Assembly: GCF_001187905.1 (NCBI RefSeq)
Contig: NZ_LGIS01000012.1
Location: 1-64,000 of the forward strand
DNA length: 64,000 nucleotides
Source: Pantoea sp. RIT-PI-b
Lineage (GTDB): Bacteria > Pseudomonadota > Gammaproteobacteria > Enterobacterales > Enterobacteriaceae
Reading direction: 5' to 3'
Under the pieces are notes generated by a model. It made no database searches. It was not told the origin of the DNA and worked only from the letters and a program-made list of their open reading frames with translations. This document shows positions 28,477-38,347 of this stretch, in pieces. Numbering within the stretch: position 1 is the stretch's first letter; each line of letters begins with the position of its first letter. Both the position numbers and the translations under genes were made by a program.

Positions 28477-28530
28477 GTTCCAACATGGAAACATCATAGC
28501 GCAGAGCTGCAATGTTTCCAAGCAGGAAAC
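28477..28530 (-). promoter_or_regulatory. Two GTTTCC-N5-GGAAAC operator boxes of higBA
   Basis: GTTTCCAAGCAGGAAAC (28514-28530) is a perfect 6+6 inverted repeat. GTTCCAACATGGAAAC (28477-28492) is a second copy lacking one T. They lie directly before the higB ribosome site, and no similar pair lies elsewhere nearby. Binding by HigA is the expected reason. Confidence 0.6.
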
Positions 28531-28562
28531 TCGATGGCACATAGATAGCGTTGAGAAGGGGA

Positions 28563-28589
28563 TTTGCCGCGCAGTGTTTGCGCGGCAAA
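28563..28589 (-). terminator. Hairpin between yafV and higBA
   Basis: An 11-bp perfect stem TTTGCCGCGCA / TGCGCGGCAAA with a five-base loop directly after the yafV stop. No T-run follows on the minus strand, so it may be a weak terminator. Confidence 0.55.
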
Positions 28590-28592
28590 GAA

Positions 28593-29363
28593 TTACTTCA
28601 AGGTGTAAGCATCCGCATCACGCCACGCCGGGAAGCGTTCGCGGTAGGCTTGTAGCTCTTCCAGTGACAGCTCCGCGTCGAGGCGTGCGCGCGCAAAGGG
28701 CTCGCCGGCGGCCAGAATCTCACCCTGTGGCGAAATAATGCGGCTATCGCCGCTGTATTGATGTTTATTGCCATCGCTGCCAACGCGGTTGCAGCCGGCG
28801 ACGTAAGCCTGGTTTTCAATCGCACGCGCCAGCAGTAGCGACTGCCAATGCAGCGCACGCGGCGCTGGCCAGTTGGCGACATACAGTGCCAGATCGTAAT
28901 CATTGTGATTACGCGAAAACACCGGGAAGCGCAGGTCGTAACAAATTTGCGGCAGAATGCGCCAGCCGCGCCACTCAAACACTTCGCGCGTTGCGCCCGC
29001 CACATAGTGCTGATGTTCATTGGCCATGCGGAACAGATGGCGTTTGTCGTACTGATGCACCGTGCCGTTGGGTTCCACCAGCAGGAAACGGTTTACCGCG
29101 CCTTTTTCTGTCTGAATCGCCGCACTACCTCCAACTAAGGCATTGCTGGATTGCGCGTGCGCATGCAACCACGCCACTACCTCATCCTGCGGCAGCGAGC
29201 TTTCGGCGGCTTCCATGGCAAAACCGGTGGTGAACATCTCCGGTAGCAGAATGATGTCGCGGCCTTCAATCCCCTTCAGCACACCGTCAAAATGGCGCAG
29301 GTTGGCGGCGCCATCCATCCAGCTCAGCGTTTCCTGCAGCACGGTAATTTTCAAAGCTGACAT
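28593..29363 (-). CDS. yafV: Omega-amidase YafV (2-oxoglutaramate amidase)
   Basis: A 256-residue nitrilase-superfamily amidase, as long as E. coli YafV. The Glu-Lys-Cys triad is visible: Glu in ILLPEMFTTGF (about 42), Lys in YDKRHLFRMANE (about 107) and Cys in QICYDLRFPVF (about 141). It deaminates 2-oxoglutaramate and 2-oxosuccinamate, the amide oxo-acids made when glutamine or asparagine donate amino groups. Its gene overlaps ybdL/mtnE by 13 bases. This coupling makes biochemical sense: a glutamine-dependent transaminase followed by the enzyme that removes its product. The start ATG at 29363 gives the E. coli length. Confidence 0.9.
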   Translation of the reverse strand: MSALKITVLQETLSWMDGAANLRHFDGVLKGIEGRDIILLPEMFTTGFAMEAAESSLPQDEVVAWLHAHAQSSNALVGGSAAIQTEKGAVNRFLLVEPNGTVHQYDKRHLFRMANEHQHYVAGATREVFEWRGWRILPQICYDLRFPVFSRNHNDYDLALYVANWPAPRALHWQSLLLARAIENQAYVAGCNRVGSDGNKHQYSGDSRIISPQGEILAAGEPFARARLDAELSLEELQAYRERFPAWRDADAYTLK

Positions 29364-30511
29364 AAGCGCTCCGCAGCGGCGTCGAGCGTCGCTTCCTGTT
29401 TGGCAAAGCACAGGCGAATCAACTTGTGCGGGAAAGGTTCGGCGCAGAATACCGACAGCGGAATCGCCGCCACGCCAACCTCTTTGGTCAGCAGCTGGCA
29501 GAAACTGACATCGTCCAGATCGGAAATCGCGCTGTAATCCACTAGCAGGAAGTAGGTGCCTTCACACGGCAACACGTTGAAACGGCTGGTGGAGAGCGCC
29601 TTAATCAGCCGATCGCGGCGTGCGCGATAGAATTCAGACAGCTCGCGATAGTGTTCGGGCTGCTGGCGCAGCATATCGGCAATCGCCAGCTGTGCCGGTG
29701 TATTCACGGAGAAGGTCAAATACTGATGCACTTTGCGGATTTCCGCGCTGAGGGCGGCGGGTGCGATGCAATAACCGACTTTCCAGCCGGTCATGTGGAA
29801 GGTTTTACCAAATGAGGATACCGCAATCGCGCGCTGGCGCAGGTCGGCATGCGCTAATACGCTGGCGTGCCCCGCTTCTACGAAGCAGATGTGCTCATAG
29901 ACTTCATCGCTCAGCACATAGATTTCCTGATCGGCAATGGCCTGCCAGAGTTCGGCATAATCACTTTTGCGCCAAACGGTGGCGGAAGGATTGTGCGGCG
30001 TATTCAGAATCACCAGCCGGGTTTTGGCGCTTAGCAGGCTGCGGAATGCTGACCAATCCACGCGAAACTCAGGGGGTTGTAGCGCAATGCGTTTCAACAC
30101 GCCGCCGGCGAGCTGAACAGCAGGTGCGTAGCTGTCATAGCTTGGGTCGAAGCAGATCACTTCATCACCCTGGCGTACCAGCGCGGTGATCGCCGCATAG
30201 AGCGCTTCGGTGGCGCCCGCCGTCACGGTAATGTCGCTGTTAACGTCGGGCGAGTGGCCGTAAAGTTCGGCGGTTTTCTCAACAATCGCCTCACGCAGTG
30301 GCAGTGTGCCGATCATCGGTGCATATTGGTTCGCGCCCTGGCTAACGTGATAAGCCAGACGCTCTTGCAGATAGCGTGGACCGTCGAAGTCGGGAAAGCC
30401 CTGCGAGAGATTGATGGCGTTGTGCTGCTGCGCGAGCGCGCTCATTTGCGTAAAAATAGTGGTGCCGAGCGCCGGTAGTTTGCTCTCGGGGATCAGGTTG
30501 TGCTGCGTCAT
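29351..30511 (-). CDS. ybdL: Methionine aminotransferase (YbdL/MtnE)
   Basis: A 386-residue PLP enzyme of fold type I, the same length as E. coli YbdL. It transaminates 2-oxo-4-methylthiobutanoate with glutamine or other donors to give methionine, the last step of the methylthioadenosine salvage pathway (mtnE role). The Schiff-base Lys is in VSSFGKTFHMTGWKVGY and the carboxylate-binding Arg near LIRLCFAK. It is divergent from mtnBCD with MetJ boxes between them, so MetJ probably controls both directions. It overlaps yafV. Confidence 0.87.
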   Translation of the reverse strand: MTQHNLIPESKLPALGTTIFTQMSALAQQHNAINLSQGFPDFDGPRYLQERLAYHVSQGANQYAPMIGTLPLREAIVEKTAELYGHSPDVNSDITVTAGATEALYAAITALVRQGDEVICFDPSYDSYAPAVQLAGGVLKRIALQPPEFRVDWSAFRSLLSAKTRLVILNTPHNPSATVWRKSDYAELWQAIADQEIYVLSDEVYEHICFVEAGHASVLAHADLRQRAIAVSSFGKTFHMTGWKVGYCIAPAALSAEIRKVHQYLTFSVNTPAQLAIADMLRQQPEHYRELSEFYRARRDRLIKALSTSRFNVLPCEGTYFLLVDYSAISDLDDVSFCQLLTKEVGVAAIPLSVFCAEPFPHKLIRLCFAKQEATLDAAAERLCQL

Positions 30512-30596
30512 TATTTGTGGCCTTAAGCGCGAATGTCGTTGCGGAGAAACCCTGTGTTGCTGCCACTATAAACAGGATGTTAATATTTGGCAATCG

Positions 30597-30612
30597 AGAC
30601 GCTTAGACGTCT
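30597..30612. promoter_or_regulatory. MetJ operator (tandem met boxes) between ybdL and mtnB
   Basis: AGACGCTT and AGACGTCT stand head to tail. The second is a perfect 8-bp met box and the first matches 6 of 8. Two or more tandem boxes are the standard target of the methionine repressor with S-adenosylmethionine. Confidence 0.85.
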
Positions 30613-30641
30613 AAACTAACCTGCGGAGCCTGTATAGCGCT

Positions 30642-31256
30642 ATGACGGATTTTCTCCCACTGGAACATTTAGTGGCCGCCTGTCACTGGATTGGTGGTAA
30701 AGGCTGGGCGCCCGCCACCGGCGGTAATATGTCGGTGCGACAGGATGCGGAATATTGCCTGTTGAGTGCGTCCGGCAAAGATAAAGGCAGCCTGACGCGT
30801 GATGACTTTATGCAGGTGGAGATCGCCACCAACGCGGTGCCATCGGGACGCACCCCATCGGCGGAAACCGGTCTGCATACCTTGATTTATCGTCTCTTCC
30901 CCCAGGCTGGCGCGGTATTGCATACCCACAGCGTTAACTCCACCGTGCTGTCGCGCGTTGATCAGAGCGATGCACTGCTGCTCAGTGGCTATGAGATGCA
31001 AAAAACGCTGGCTGGTCAGCATTCTCACCTCAATACCGTCGCTATTCCGTTGTTTGATAACGATCAGAATATTGATGCGCTGGTCGAGCGTATCGCCGCC
31101 TTTGCCGCACACTCGCCGCTGCAATATGGCTTTCTGCTGCGCGGTCACGGTCTGACCTGTTGGGGCAAGGACGTGAACGAAGCGCGCCGCCATCTGGAAG
31201 GGCTGGAATTCCTGTTTGCTTGTGAACTGCAACGTCGCCTGCTGGAGGCAAAATGA
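30642..31256 (+). CDS. mtnB: Methylthioribulose-1-phosphate dehydratase
   Basis: A 204-residue class II aldolase-family enzyme. It removes water from methylthioribulose 1-phosphate to give the diketone used by MtnC. The zinc site is readable as the His pair in [10 protein letters not shown] and a later His in [11 protein letters not shown], with the catalytic Glu in [12 protein letters not shown]. It is the first gene of mtnBCD and overlaps mtnC by four bases. MetJ boxes lie just upstream. Confidence 0.92.
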   Translation: MTDFLPLEHLVAACHWIGGKGWAPATGGNMSVRQDAEYCLLSASGKDKGSLTRDDFMQVEIATNAVPSGRTPSAETGLHTLIYRLFPQAGAVLHTHSVNSTVLSRVDQSDALLLSGYEMQKTLAGQHSHLNTVAIPLFDNDQNIDALVERIAAFAAHSPLQYGFLLRGHGLTCWGKDVNEARRHLEGLEFLFACELQRRLLEAK

Positions 31257-31936
31257 TCCGCGCCATTGTTACCGATATTGAAGGCACCACCAGTGATATC
31301 CAGTTCGTCCACACGGTGCTGTTTCCCTATGCACGTCAGCATTTAGCCGCCTTTGTGCGCGAGAATGAGGCCGATGCAGGCGTGGCTGCGGCACTCAACG
31401 CGGTGCGGGAAGAGTCGGGAAGTACGCAGGCCTCGCTCGACGAACTCATCACTACGTTAATTGGCTATATCGATCAGGATCGTAAGTCGCCGGGCTTGAA
31501 GGCGTTGCAAGGCATGATTTGGCGAGCCGGTTACCTTGAGGGCCAGTTTACCGGCCACCTTTATCCGGATGTGCTGCCAGCTTTGCAGCGCTGGCAGCAG
31601 CAGGGCCTTGGCCTGTATGTATATTCCTCGGGATCGATCGCCGCGCAAAAACTGTTATTTGGTTACAGCGATGAAGGTGATTTAACCTCGCTGTTTAGCG
31701 GCTATTTTGATACCGGCGTGGGCGCGAAACGTGAAACGCAGTCGTATCGCAACATCGCTGAAAAAATTGGCCTTACACCCGACGCCATCCTGTTCCTGTC
31801 GGATATTCATCAGGAACTAGACGCGGCGGCACAAGCAGGCTGGCACACGGTGCAGTTAATTCGTGGCGCGGCGGATAACGTTAGTCGTCATCATCAGGTA
31901 AATGATTTTTCACAGATTAAACCGGAGTCGATTTAA
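31253..31936 (+). CDS. mtnC: Acireductone synthase (enolase-phosphatase E1)
   Basis: A 227-residue HAD-superfamily enzyme that enolises and then dephosphorylates the diketone phosphate, forming acireductone. HAD motif I is [11 protein letters not shown] (Asp8 and Glu10 region), motif II is the Ser in [12 protein letters not shown], and motif III/IV is [12 protein letters not shown]. The EGTTSD form of motif I is characteristic of E1 enzymes. It is tightly packed between mtnB and mtnD. Confidence 0.93.
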   Translation: MIRAIVTDIEGTTSDIQFVHTVLFPYARQHLAAFVRENEADAGVAAALNAVREESGSTQASLDELITTLIGYIDQDRKSPGLKALQGMIWRAGYLEGQFTGHLYPDVLPALQRWQQQGLGLYVYSSGSIAAQKLLFGYSDEGDLTSLFSGYFDTGVGAKRETQSYRNIAEKIGLTPDAILFLSDIHQELDAAAQAGWHTVQLIRGAADNVSRHHQVNDFSQIKPESI

Positions 31937-31937
31937 C

Positions 31938-32480
31938 ATGAGTGCATTGACCATTTTTACCGATACCGAAGCCAATCAGCCGGTGTGGCACAGTACCGAT
32001 GCAGCAGCTATTCGCGATCGCCTTAACGCTAAAAACGTGCGTTTTGAGCGTTGGGAAGCGGATCGTGATCTGGGCGTTGATCCCGATTCTGAGACGGTGA
32101 TTAAGGCTTATCAGCATGCGATTGATCGCCTGGTCGCCGAGAAGGGCTATCAAAGCTGGGACGTGCTGAGCATGCGCGCGGATAATCCGCAGAAAGAGGT
32201 GCTGCGCACTAAGTTTCTCAATGAACATACCCACAGCGAAGACGAAGTGCGCTTTTTCGTTGAAGGTTCAGGACTGTTTTGTCTGCATCTCGATGGCGAG
32301 GTTTATCAGATTCTGTGCGAGAAAAATGATCTGATTTCCGTACCTGCTGGCACCGCGCACTGGTTTGATATGGGCTCTGAGCCGCACTTCACTGCAATTC
32401 GTATTTTTGACAATCAGGAAGGCTGGGTGGCGAATTTCACCGGTGACCAGATTGCCGATGCGTATCCGCGTTTGGCGTGA
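31938..32480 (+). CDS. mtnD: Acireductone dioxygenase
   Basis: A 180-residue cupin-fold dioxygenase. With Fe it makes 2-oxo-4-methylthiobutanoate (the precursor of methionine) and formate; with Ni it makes methylthiopropionate, formate and CO. Metal ligands are in [15 protein letters not shown] (two His and Glu) and GTAHWFDMG (His). The start is ATG 31938, immediately after the mtnC stop; an upstream ATG inside mtnC would add 12 unrelated residues. It is the last gene of mtnBCD. Confidence 0.93.
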   Translation: MSALTIFTDTEANQPVWHSTDAAAIRDRLNAKNVRFERWEADRDLGVDPDSETVIKAYQHAIDRLVAEKGYQSWDVLSMRADNPQKEVLRTKFLNEHTHSEDEVRFFVEGSGLFCLHLDGEVYQILCEKNDLISVPAGTAHWFDMGSEPHFTAIRIFDNQEGWVANFTGDQIADAYPRLA

Positions 32481-32503
32481 TTTTGAGTGTACTTTGCGAG
32501 CTA

Positions 32504-32650
32504 GATTGTGCTCGCTGTCCCCCTCCTCGGTCCTCCCCCATAAATGGAGGAGGATGACGCTGCTGTATGTCAGTGCTGAAGCTGCATGTGGCAGCGTCTC
32601 CTTCCCCCATTTATGGGGGAAGGTCGGGATGGGGGACTGCCAGCACAATC
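32504..32650. repeat. 147-bp hairpin (MITE-like) element
   Basis: The ends GATTGTGCT and AGCACAATC are inverted, and inward the arms continue to pair: CCCCCATAAATGG against CCCCCATTTATGGGGG, and GACGCTGC against GCAGCGTC. The whole element folds into one long imperfect stem. It lies between convergent mtnD and mtnA and could terminate both. No coding capacity. Confidence 0.8.
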
Positions 32651-32659
32651 CAGCCTACC

Positions 32660-33679
32660 TCAAGGCAAAAATATCCCTTCCTGAACCTGTGCAGGTGTCA
32701 CCACTCCGGTATCCAGCACCCAACCGCTAATCAGCGCCGCAGGCGTTACATCAAACGCCGGGTTATACACCGCTGCGTTTTCGGGCGCCCACTGCACGCT
32801 GCCAAAACTGCCTGACACGCCGGTCACTTCGCTGGCGGCGCGTTGTTCAATCGGTATCGCGGCGCCATTAGGGCACAGACGATCGAGCGTGGTATGCGGC
32901 GCTGCCACATAAAACGGAATGCCGTGATACTGCGCCAGCACGGCCAGGCTGTAAGTACCAATCTTGTTTGCTACATCGCCATTGGCGGCGATGCGATCTG
33001 CACCGACCCAAATGGCATCTACCGCGCCGCGCGCCATTAAGCTGGCGGCCATCGAATCAGTAATCAACTGGTAAGGAATGTTGAGCTCACCGAGTTCCCA
33101 TGCGGTTAAACGGCCGCCTTGCAGCAGCGGTCGGGTTTCATCAACCCAGACATTTTTCACCAAACCTTGCTGATGGGCATAGGCGATCACGCCCAGCGCG
33201 GTGCCCACCCCCGCTGTCGCCAGACCGCCGGTATTACAATGGGTTAGCAACTGGCTGCCCGGTTTCACTAGCGTGCTACCGGCGCGGGCGATGTTGTCAC
33301 ACAGCTGTTTATCTTCGGCCACCAGCCGCAGCGCCTCAGCGCTTAACGCTGCGACAAAATCGTTCTCCGCCAGCGCCACTTTCATGCGATCCAGGTTATT
33401 CATCAGGTTCACCGCCGTTGGGCGGGCGGCACGCAGAACCTCCAGAGCGGCAGCTAATTCCACCCGCGTTGTCCCCTGTTCGCCAAGCAGCGCCAGCAGC
33501 AAACTGGCGGAGAGGCCAATCAGCGGGGCACCGCGCACGCGCAGGGCATGAATATGCTCAACCAGCTGCGCAACGCTGTGCGCAGGCAGCCAGTTTTGTT
33601 GTTGTGGCAGCGCCTGCTGGTCAAGGATCCACAGCTGGTTATCGCGGACCTCAAGGCTGGTGGTTCGAAGTGTTTGCAT
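32660..33679 (-). CDS. mtnA: Methylthioribose-1-phosphate isomerase
   Basis: A 339-residue isomerase related to eIF2B subunits. It converts methylthioribose 1-phosphate (from MtnK) into methylthioribulose 1-phosphate (for MtnB). The catalytic Cys lies in [14 protein letters not shown] (about residue 155) and the Asp in [20 protein letters not shown] (about 235). It is divergent from mtnK across a 105-base gap with MetJ boxes. Confidence 0.93.
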   Translation of the reverse strand: MQTLRTTSLEVRDNQLWILDQQALPQQQNWLPAHSVAQLVEHIHALRVRGAPLIGLSASLLLALLGEQGTTRVELAAALEVLRAARPTAVNLMNNLDRMKVALAENDFVAALSAEALRLVAEDKQLCDNIARAGSTLVKPGSQLLTHCNTGGLATAGVGTALGVIAYAHQQGLVKNVWVDETRPLLQGGRLTAWELGELNIPYQLITDSMAASLMARGAVDAIWVGADRIAANGDVANKIGTYSLAVLAQYHGIPFYVAAPHTTLDRLCPNGAAIPIEQRAASEVTGVSGSFGSVQWAPENAAVYNPAFDVTPAALISGWVLDTGVVTPAQVQEGIFLP

Positions 33680-33731
33680 TGTGTGAAATCCCTGTTGCCT
33701 TAATGCTGGCTATTGTGCCAACATGCGTAAC

Positions 33732-33755
33732 GGATGTATAGACGTCTGAACGGCT
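33732..33755. promoter_or_regulatory. MetJ operator between mtnA and mtnK
   Basis: A perfect met box AGACGTCT (33740-33747) is flanked in register by GGATGTAT and GAACGGCT, each matching five of eight. Three head-to-tail boxes between divergent salvage genes indicate MetJ control. Confidence 0.8.
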
Positions 33756-33784
33756 TATTACTGTCGAAACACGAGGAAAAAGCA

Positions 33785-34984
33785 ATGTCGCAATACCGTA
33801 CGTTCACCGCTGCCGATGCTGTGGAATATGCTAAAAAATTTGGCAGCGTGGACGATCCGTCAGCGCTGGTGAGCGCCGAGGAGATCGGTGACGGCAATCT
33901 CAACCTGGTGTTTAAAATCTTCGACAACCAAGGCCGCAGCCGCGTAGTGGTAAAACAGGCGCTGCCGTATGTGCGTTGTGTGGGCGAATCCTGGCCGCTC
34001 ACGCTCGATCGCGCACGGCTGGAAGCGCAAACGCTGATTGAGCACTATAAACATTGCCCACAGCACACCGTTAACGTCACCCATTACGATGCAGAATTAG
34101 CGGTAATGGTGATGGAAGATCTCTCCACTCATCGTATCTGGCGTAGCGAGCTGGTGAACGGCGCTTACTATCCACAAGCAGGGCGCCAGCTGGGGGAGTA
34201 TCTGGCGCAGACGCTGTTCCATACTTCTGATTTTTTCCTGCATCCGCACCGGAAAAAAGCCGAAGTAGCGCGTTTCATTAATCCGGAAATGTGTGAAATC
34301 ACGGAAGACTTGTTCTTCAACGATCCTTTTATTGACCACGAGCGCAACAAGTATCCTGCCGCGCTGGAGTCGCTGGTGGTCAGCCTGCGCAGCGATGATG
34401 CATTAAAAATCGCTGTTGCGGGCCTCAAGCACCGCTTCTTTGCCGATGCCGAAGCTCTCCTGCACGGCGACGTGCACAGCGGCTCCATCTTTGTGGCGGA
34501 TGGCAGTCTGAAAGTCATTGATGCAGAGTTCGGCTACTTCGGGCCGATTGGTTTTGATGTCGGCAGCGCGATTGGCAACCTGCTGATTAACAACTGCTGC
34601 TTGCCGGGCCTGCTGGCACCGCGTGAAGCGGCAGAAGGGCGCGAACGTCGTCTTAGTGATGTGCAGGATGTCTGTAACCAATTTGCCAATCGTTTCCTTG
34701 AGCTGGCCAAAGCGAAAACCAGTGATGTGGCGCTGGCCTATCCGGGCTATGCCGAATCCTTCCTGCGTAAGGTATGGCGCGATACCATTGGTTACTGCGG
34801 GACCGAATTGATTCGTCGTACCGTGGGGATGTCGCATGTCACGGACTTTAAACAGATTAACGATGACACGATGCGCACCGAGTGCATTCGCAGCTGTATA
34901 ACGCTAGGACGTACGCTGATTTTGGCTGCCGATCATGTTGCCGATGTTGACGCATTAATTGCGCGTATTCGGCAGGCGGGATAA
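33785..34984 (+). CDS. mtnK: 5-methylthioribose kinase
   Basis: A 399-residue kinase of the aminoglycoside phosphotransferase-like fold. It phosphorylates 5-methylthioribose, the entry step of salvage for organisms that make free methylthioribose with the Pfs nucleosidase. The nucleotide loop [13 protein letters not shown] (about 38-50), the catalytic [13 protein letters not shown] and the metal Asp in [11 protein letters not shown] are present. ATG 33785 follows GAGGAAAAAGCA; the frame is open 17 codons upstream through the met boxes, which is not credible. It has its own terminator. Confidence 0.93.
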   Translation: MSQYRTFTAADAVEYAKKFGSVDDPSALVSAEEIGDGNLNLVFKIFDNQGRSRVVVKQALPYVRCVGESWPLTLDRARLEAQTLIEHYKHCPQHTVNVTHYDAELAVMVMEDLSTHRIWRSELVNGAYYPQAGRQLGEYLAQTLFHTSDFFLHPHRKKAEVARFINPEMCEITEDLFFNDPFIDHERNKYPAALESLVVSLRSDDALKIAVAGLKHRFFADAEALLHGDVHSGSIFVADGSLKVIDAEFGYFGPIGFDVGSAIGNLLINNCCLPGLLAPREAAEGRERRLSDVQDVCNQFANRFLELAKAKTSDVALAYPGYAESFLRKVWRDTIGYCGTELIRRTVGMSHVTDFKQINDDTMRTECIRSCITLGRTLILAADHVADVDALIARIRQAG

Positions 34985-34996
34985 AGCGATCGCCAT

Positions 34997-35028
34997 AAAA
35001 AAAGCCTCCGCATGGAGGCTTTTTTATT
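34997..35028. terminator. Bidirectional terminator between mtnK and fadE
   Basis: AAAAAAAGCCTCC and GGAGGCTTTTTT form a stem with a short loop and have A/T runs on both sides, so it can end both convergent genes. Confidence 0.9.
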
Positions 35029-37473
35029 TTATGCCGCTTCGCTGGTGCGCGAACGGGGTTTACTCTGCGGCTTTGGCACCGCCAGCGCTTCCGGCGCAAA
35101 GTCATCGACATTGATGGCTTTCAGGCGACTGGCTTCGGCGCGAATCAGCACTTGTGCTTCGCTTTCATCAATCCAACCCTCCTGCAAAGCACGCTGCGCC
35201 AGCGCATCCAGTCGGGTGAACGACAGGTGTTTTTTCTGCTGCTGGCACAGACGATCGTGAATCACTTCAGCCGCCATCACATCCTGCAGCGCTTGCTCCA
35301 GTTGACCCGCCGGATTGTGCGCGCTCGGTGCCAGATACTGACCGCGACCTAAACGGGTGCGCGTGGCGGAGGGCAGCTGCAGCAGTTTCGCCAACTGATG
35401 ATCGAGCTTGTCAGACGGCGCTGGGCAATGATGTCCACCCGCGAAGATCACCAGACGCAGCGCGCCGGCAACCAGGCGATTTGGGAAGTTGCGCAGCAGA
35501 TCATCCATCGCCACTTCGGCCTGATGCAAGGCATCCTGCACGCCCCAATGCACCAGCGGCAAGTCAGCGGCATTACGGCCTTCATCGTCATAGCGTTTCA
35601 GCGTGGCCGAGGCGAGATACATCTGGCTCAGTACATCGCCAAGGCGCGCGGAGATGCGTTCGCGACGCTTCAGGCTGCCGCCCAATACCGCCATCGATAC
35701 ATCCGACAGCAGCGCGAGGTTGGCGCTTAAACGGTTGAGATGCTGATAGTAGCGGCGCGTGGCATCGCGGGTCGGCGTGGCGCTGGTGCGGCCGCCGGTT
35801 AAGCCTAGCCACAGGCTGCGCACTTTGTTACTGCCGACGTGGCCGATGTGGCTGAACAGCGCGCGGTCAAAGGTCACCAAATCGTTTTTCGCTGCGGCAT
35901 TCATCTCTTCCAGTACCCACGGATGGCAGCGGATGGCGCCCTGGCCGAAGATGATCATGCTGCGCGTCAGAATATTCGCGCCTTCCACGGTGATAGCGAT
36001 GGGAGCGCCCTGATAAGCTCGCGCCAGGAAGTTATTTTCGCCGAGCATAATCCCTTTACCGCCGGCAATATCCATCGCATCGATAATGGTGCGCTGGCCG
36101 CGATGGGTGCAGTGATACTTCACAATCGCCGACAGCACCGCCGGTTTTTCTCCCAGCATAATGCCGCTGGTGATCAGCGTAGCCGCGGCGTCCATCACAT
36201 AAGCATTACCGGCAATGCGCGCCAGCGGTTCTTCAATTCCTTCCATTTTACCGATGGAGACTTTGAACTGACGACGAATATGCGCATAGGCGCCGGTTGC
36301 CAGCGCAATACTTTTCACGCTGCCGGTGGAGTTCGAAGGCAGCGTAATGCCGCGACCCACTGACAGGCACTCCACCAGCATGCGCCAGCCTTGACCGGCC
36401 ATCGACGGGCCGCCAATGATGAAATCAATCGGCACGAAAATGTCTTTACCGCGCGTCGGACCATTCTGGAACGGCACGTTAAGCGGGAAGTGGCGCTGAC
36501 CAATCTCCACGCCAGGCGTGTGGGTCGGAATCAGCGCGCAGGTGATGCCGAGCTCTTCAGTATTGCCCAGCAGATGATCCGGGTCGGAAAGTTTAAATGC
36601 CAGGCCAAGCACGGTGGCAATCGGTGCCAGCGTGATATAGCGCTTGTTCCAGGTGAGACGCATGCCCAGCACCTGCTGACCTTGCCACTCACCCATGCAC
36701 ACTACGCCGGTATCGGGAATCGCCCCGGCATCGGAACCCGCTTCCGGGCTGGTCAACGCAAAGCAGGGAATCTCATCACCGCGTGCCAGACGCGGCAAGT
36801 AGTGATCTTTCTGCTCGTCGGTGCCGTAATGCTGCAGCAGTTCGCCTGGGCCAAGCGAGTTTGGTACGCCAACGGTGATCGCCAGAATGCCGGAGACGCC
36901 GGCCAGTTTCTGCAGCACGCGTGCTTGCGCATAGGCTGAGAACTCCAGGCCGCCATACTCTTTCTTGATGATCATGGCGAAGAAGCGATGCTGCTTGAGA
37001 TAGGCCCACAGCTCCGGCGGCAGATCGGCCATTTCATGGGTGATTTCGAAGTCGTTCGCCATGCGGCACGCTTCTTCTACTGGACCATCAATAAAGGCTT
37101 GTTCCTCTTCCGTCAGACGCGGTTGCGGATAGTTGTGCAGCTTCTGCCAGTCCGGTTTACCGCGGAACAGATCGCCTTCCCACCAGGTGGTGCCTGCATC
37201 AATCGCCTCCTTTTCAGTGCGCGACATCGGCGGCATCACTTTCTGGAAGCTGCGCAGTGCCGGCTTGGAGAACAGGCTACGGCGCATCGCTGGCAGGTTA
37301 AACGGCAGCAGAATGATCGCCAGGGGGACCAGCAGCCACGGCGTCCACACGCCAGCGGCCGCCAGCGCGCCGGTCCACAGCAGCAAAATCACGCTGCTGA
37401 GCAGCAGGGAGATTTGGTGATAGAACAAGACGCTAAGCAAAATTAGCGTCGCAAGAATTGAGGCAACCAACAT
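35029..37473 (-). CDS. fadE: Acyl-CoA dehydrogenase FadE
   Basis: An 814-residue FAD enzyme, exactly the length of E. coli FadE, catalysing the first oxidation of fatty-acid beta-oxidation. Two or three N-terminal hydrophobic helices (about residues 1-60) are followed by [20 protein letters not shown], the FAD and acyl-CoA binding blocks ([28 protein letters not shown]) and a C-terminal extension with [14 protein letters not shown]. Of two in-frame ATGs the inner one (37473) is chosen: GGAG stands nine bases before it and the N-terminus then matches E. coli. A FadR site lies just upstream. Confidence 0.95.
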   Translation of the reverse strand: MLVASILATLILLSVLFYHQISLLLSSVILLLWTGALAAAGVWTPWLLVPLAIILLPFNLPAMRRSLFSKPALRSFQKVMPPMSRTEKEAIDAGTTWWEGDLFRGKPDWQKLHNYPQPRLTEEEQAFIDGPVEEACRMANDFEITHEMADLPPELWAYLKQHRFFAMIIKKEYGGLEFSAYAQARVLQKLAGVSGILAITVGVPNSLGPGELLQHYGTDEQKDHYLPRLARGDEIPCFALTSPEAGSDAGAIPDTGVVCMGEWQGQQVLGMRLTWNKRYITLAPIATVLGLAFKLSDPDHLLGNTEELGITCALIPTHTPGVEIGQRHFPLNVPFQNGPTRGKDIFVPIDFIIGGPSMAGQGWRMLVECLSVGRGITLPSNSTGSVKSIALATGAYAHIRRQFKVSIGKMEGIEEPLARIAGNAYVMDAAATLITSGIMLGEKPAVLSAIVKYHCTHRGQRTIIDAMDIAGGKGIMLGENNFLARAYQGAPIAITVEGANILTRSMIIFGQGAIRCHPWVLEEMNAAAKNDLVTFDRALFSHIGHVGSNKVRSLWLGLTGGRTSATPTRDATRRYYQHLNRLSANLALLSDVSMAVLGGSLKRRERISARLGDVLSQMYLASATLKRYDDEGRNAADLPLVHWGVQDALHQAEVAMDDLLRNFPNRLVAGALRLVIFAGGHHCPAPSDKLDHQLAKLLQLPSATRTRLGRGQYLAPSAHNPAGQLEQALQDVMAAEVIHDRLCQQQKKHLSFTRLDALAQRALQEGWIDESEAQVLIRAEASRLKAINVDDFAPEALAVPKPQSKPRSRTSEAA

Positions 37474-37495
37474 AATGAACCACTCCATAAGTAGT

Positions 37496-37512
37496 AAGAG
37501 GTCTGACCTGTT
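37496..37512. promoter_or_regulatory. FadR operator of fadE
   Basis: AAGAGGTCTGACCTGTT matches the FadR consensus (AGCTGGTCCGACNTGTT) in the core GGTC-N-GAC-N-TGTT. It lies 23 bases before the chosen fadE start. FadR would repress fadE when long-chain acyl-CoA is absent. Confidence 0.75.
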
Positions 37513-37717
37513 ATGGGTGTAGGTTTAGAATATGGGGCAAAATTTATCAATCTGTTTACATCGCAATTACAACACATCTCACAAATTCATTGCGCGAACG
37601 GCAACAGCTGCCAAACTTCCTCAACAGGTCGCGCTTTTCCTGATGGCGGGCGCTTTGCGGCTTAGTCCCATTCCGTTAAACTTGCTGCGTCAATCTTTCC
37701 TCTAAAAGGACATCCCT

Positions 37718-38299
37718 ATGTACCAGGACATTATTCGCTCAGAGCTCAATGAAGCAGCCGATACGCTCAACAACTTCCTGAGTGATGAAGCTAACATTCA
37801 CGCGATTCAGCGCGCTGCGGTTCTGCTGGCCGACAGCTTTAAAGCGGGCGGCAAAGTGCTTTCCTGCGGTAACGGCGGCTCGCACTGCGATGCCATGCAT
37901 TTTGCTGAAGAGCTGACTGGGCGCTACCGTGAAAACCGTCCTGGCTACCCGGCGATTGCCATTTCTGATGTCAGCCATCTCTCCTGCGTGAGCAACGATT
38001 TTGGCTACGATTACGTGTTCTCGCGCTATATCGAAGCGGTGGGTCGCGAAGGCGATGTGCTGCTGGGTCTGTCCACGTCAGGTAACTCTGCCAACATCAT
38101 CAAAGCCGTTGAGGCCGCGCGCGCGAAGGGGATGAAAGTGATCACGCTGACCGGCAAAGATGGCGGCAAAATGGCGGGATCGGCGGATATCGAAATTCGT
38201 GTGCCACATTTTGGCTATGCCGACCGCATTCAGGAGATCCACATTAAAGTGATTCATATCCTGATGTTGCTGATCGAAAAAGAGATGGTTAAGTCATGA
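37718..38299 (+). CDS. gmhA: Phosphoheptose isomerase
   Basis: A 193-residue SIS-domain enzyme (also lpcA). It converts sedoheptulose 7-phosphate into D-glycero-D-manno-heptose 7-phosphate, the first step in making the heptose of the LPS inner core. The substrate loop [17 protein letters not shown] (about 51-67), [11 protein letters not shown] and the terminal catalytic His region [16 protein letters not shown] are intact. The ATG follows AAAAGGACATCCCT. yafJ follows on the same strand. Confidence 0.96.
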   Translation: MYQDIIRSELNEAADTLNNFLSDEANIHAIQRAAVLLADSFKAGGKVLSCGNGGSHCDAMHFAEELTGRYRENRPGYPAIAISDVSHLSCVSNDFGYDYVFSRYIEAVGREGDVLLGLSTSGNSANIIKAVEAARAKGMKVITLTGKDGGKMAGSADIEIRVPHFGYADRIQEIHIKVIHILMLLIEKEMVKS

Positions 38300-38347
38300 T
38301 GTGTTCCTCTCGCCGCTGGCGAGGGGTGCTAACCTAAGGCGGTTGCT

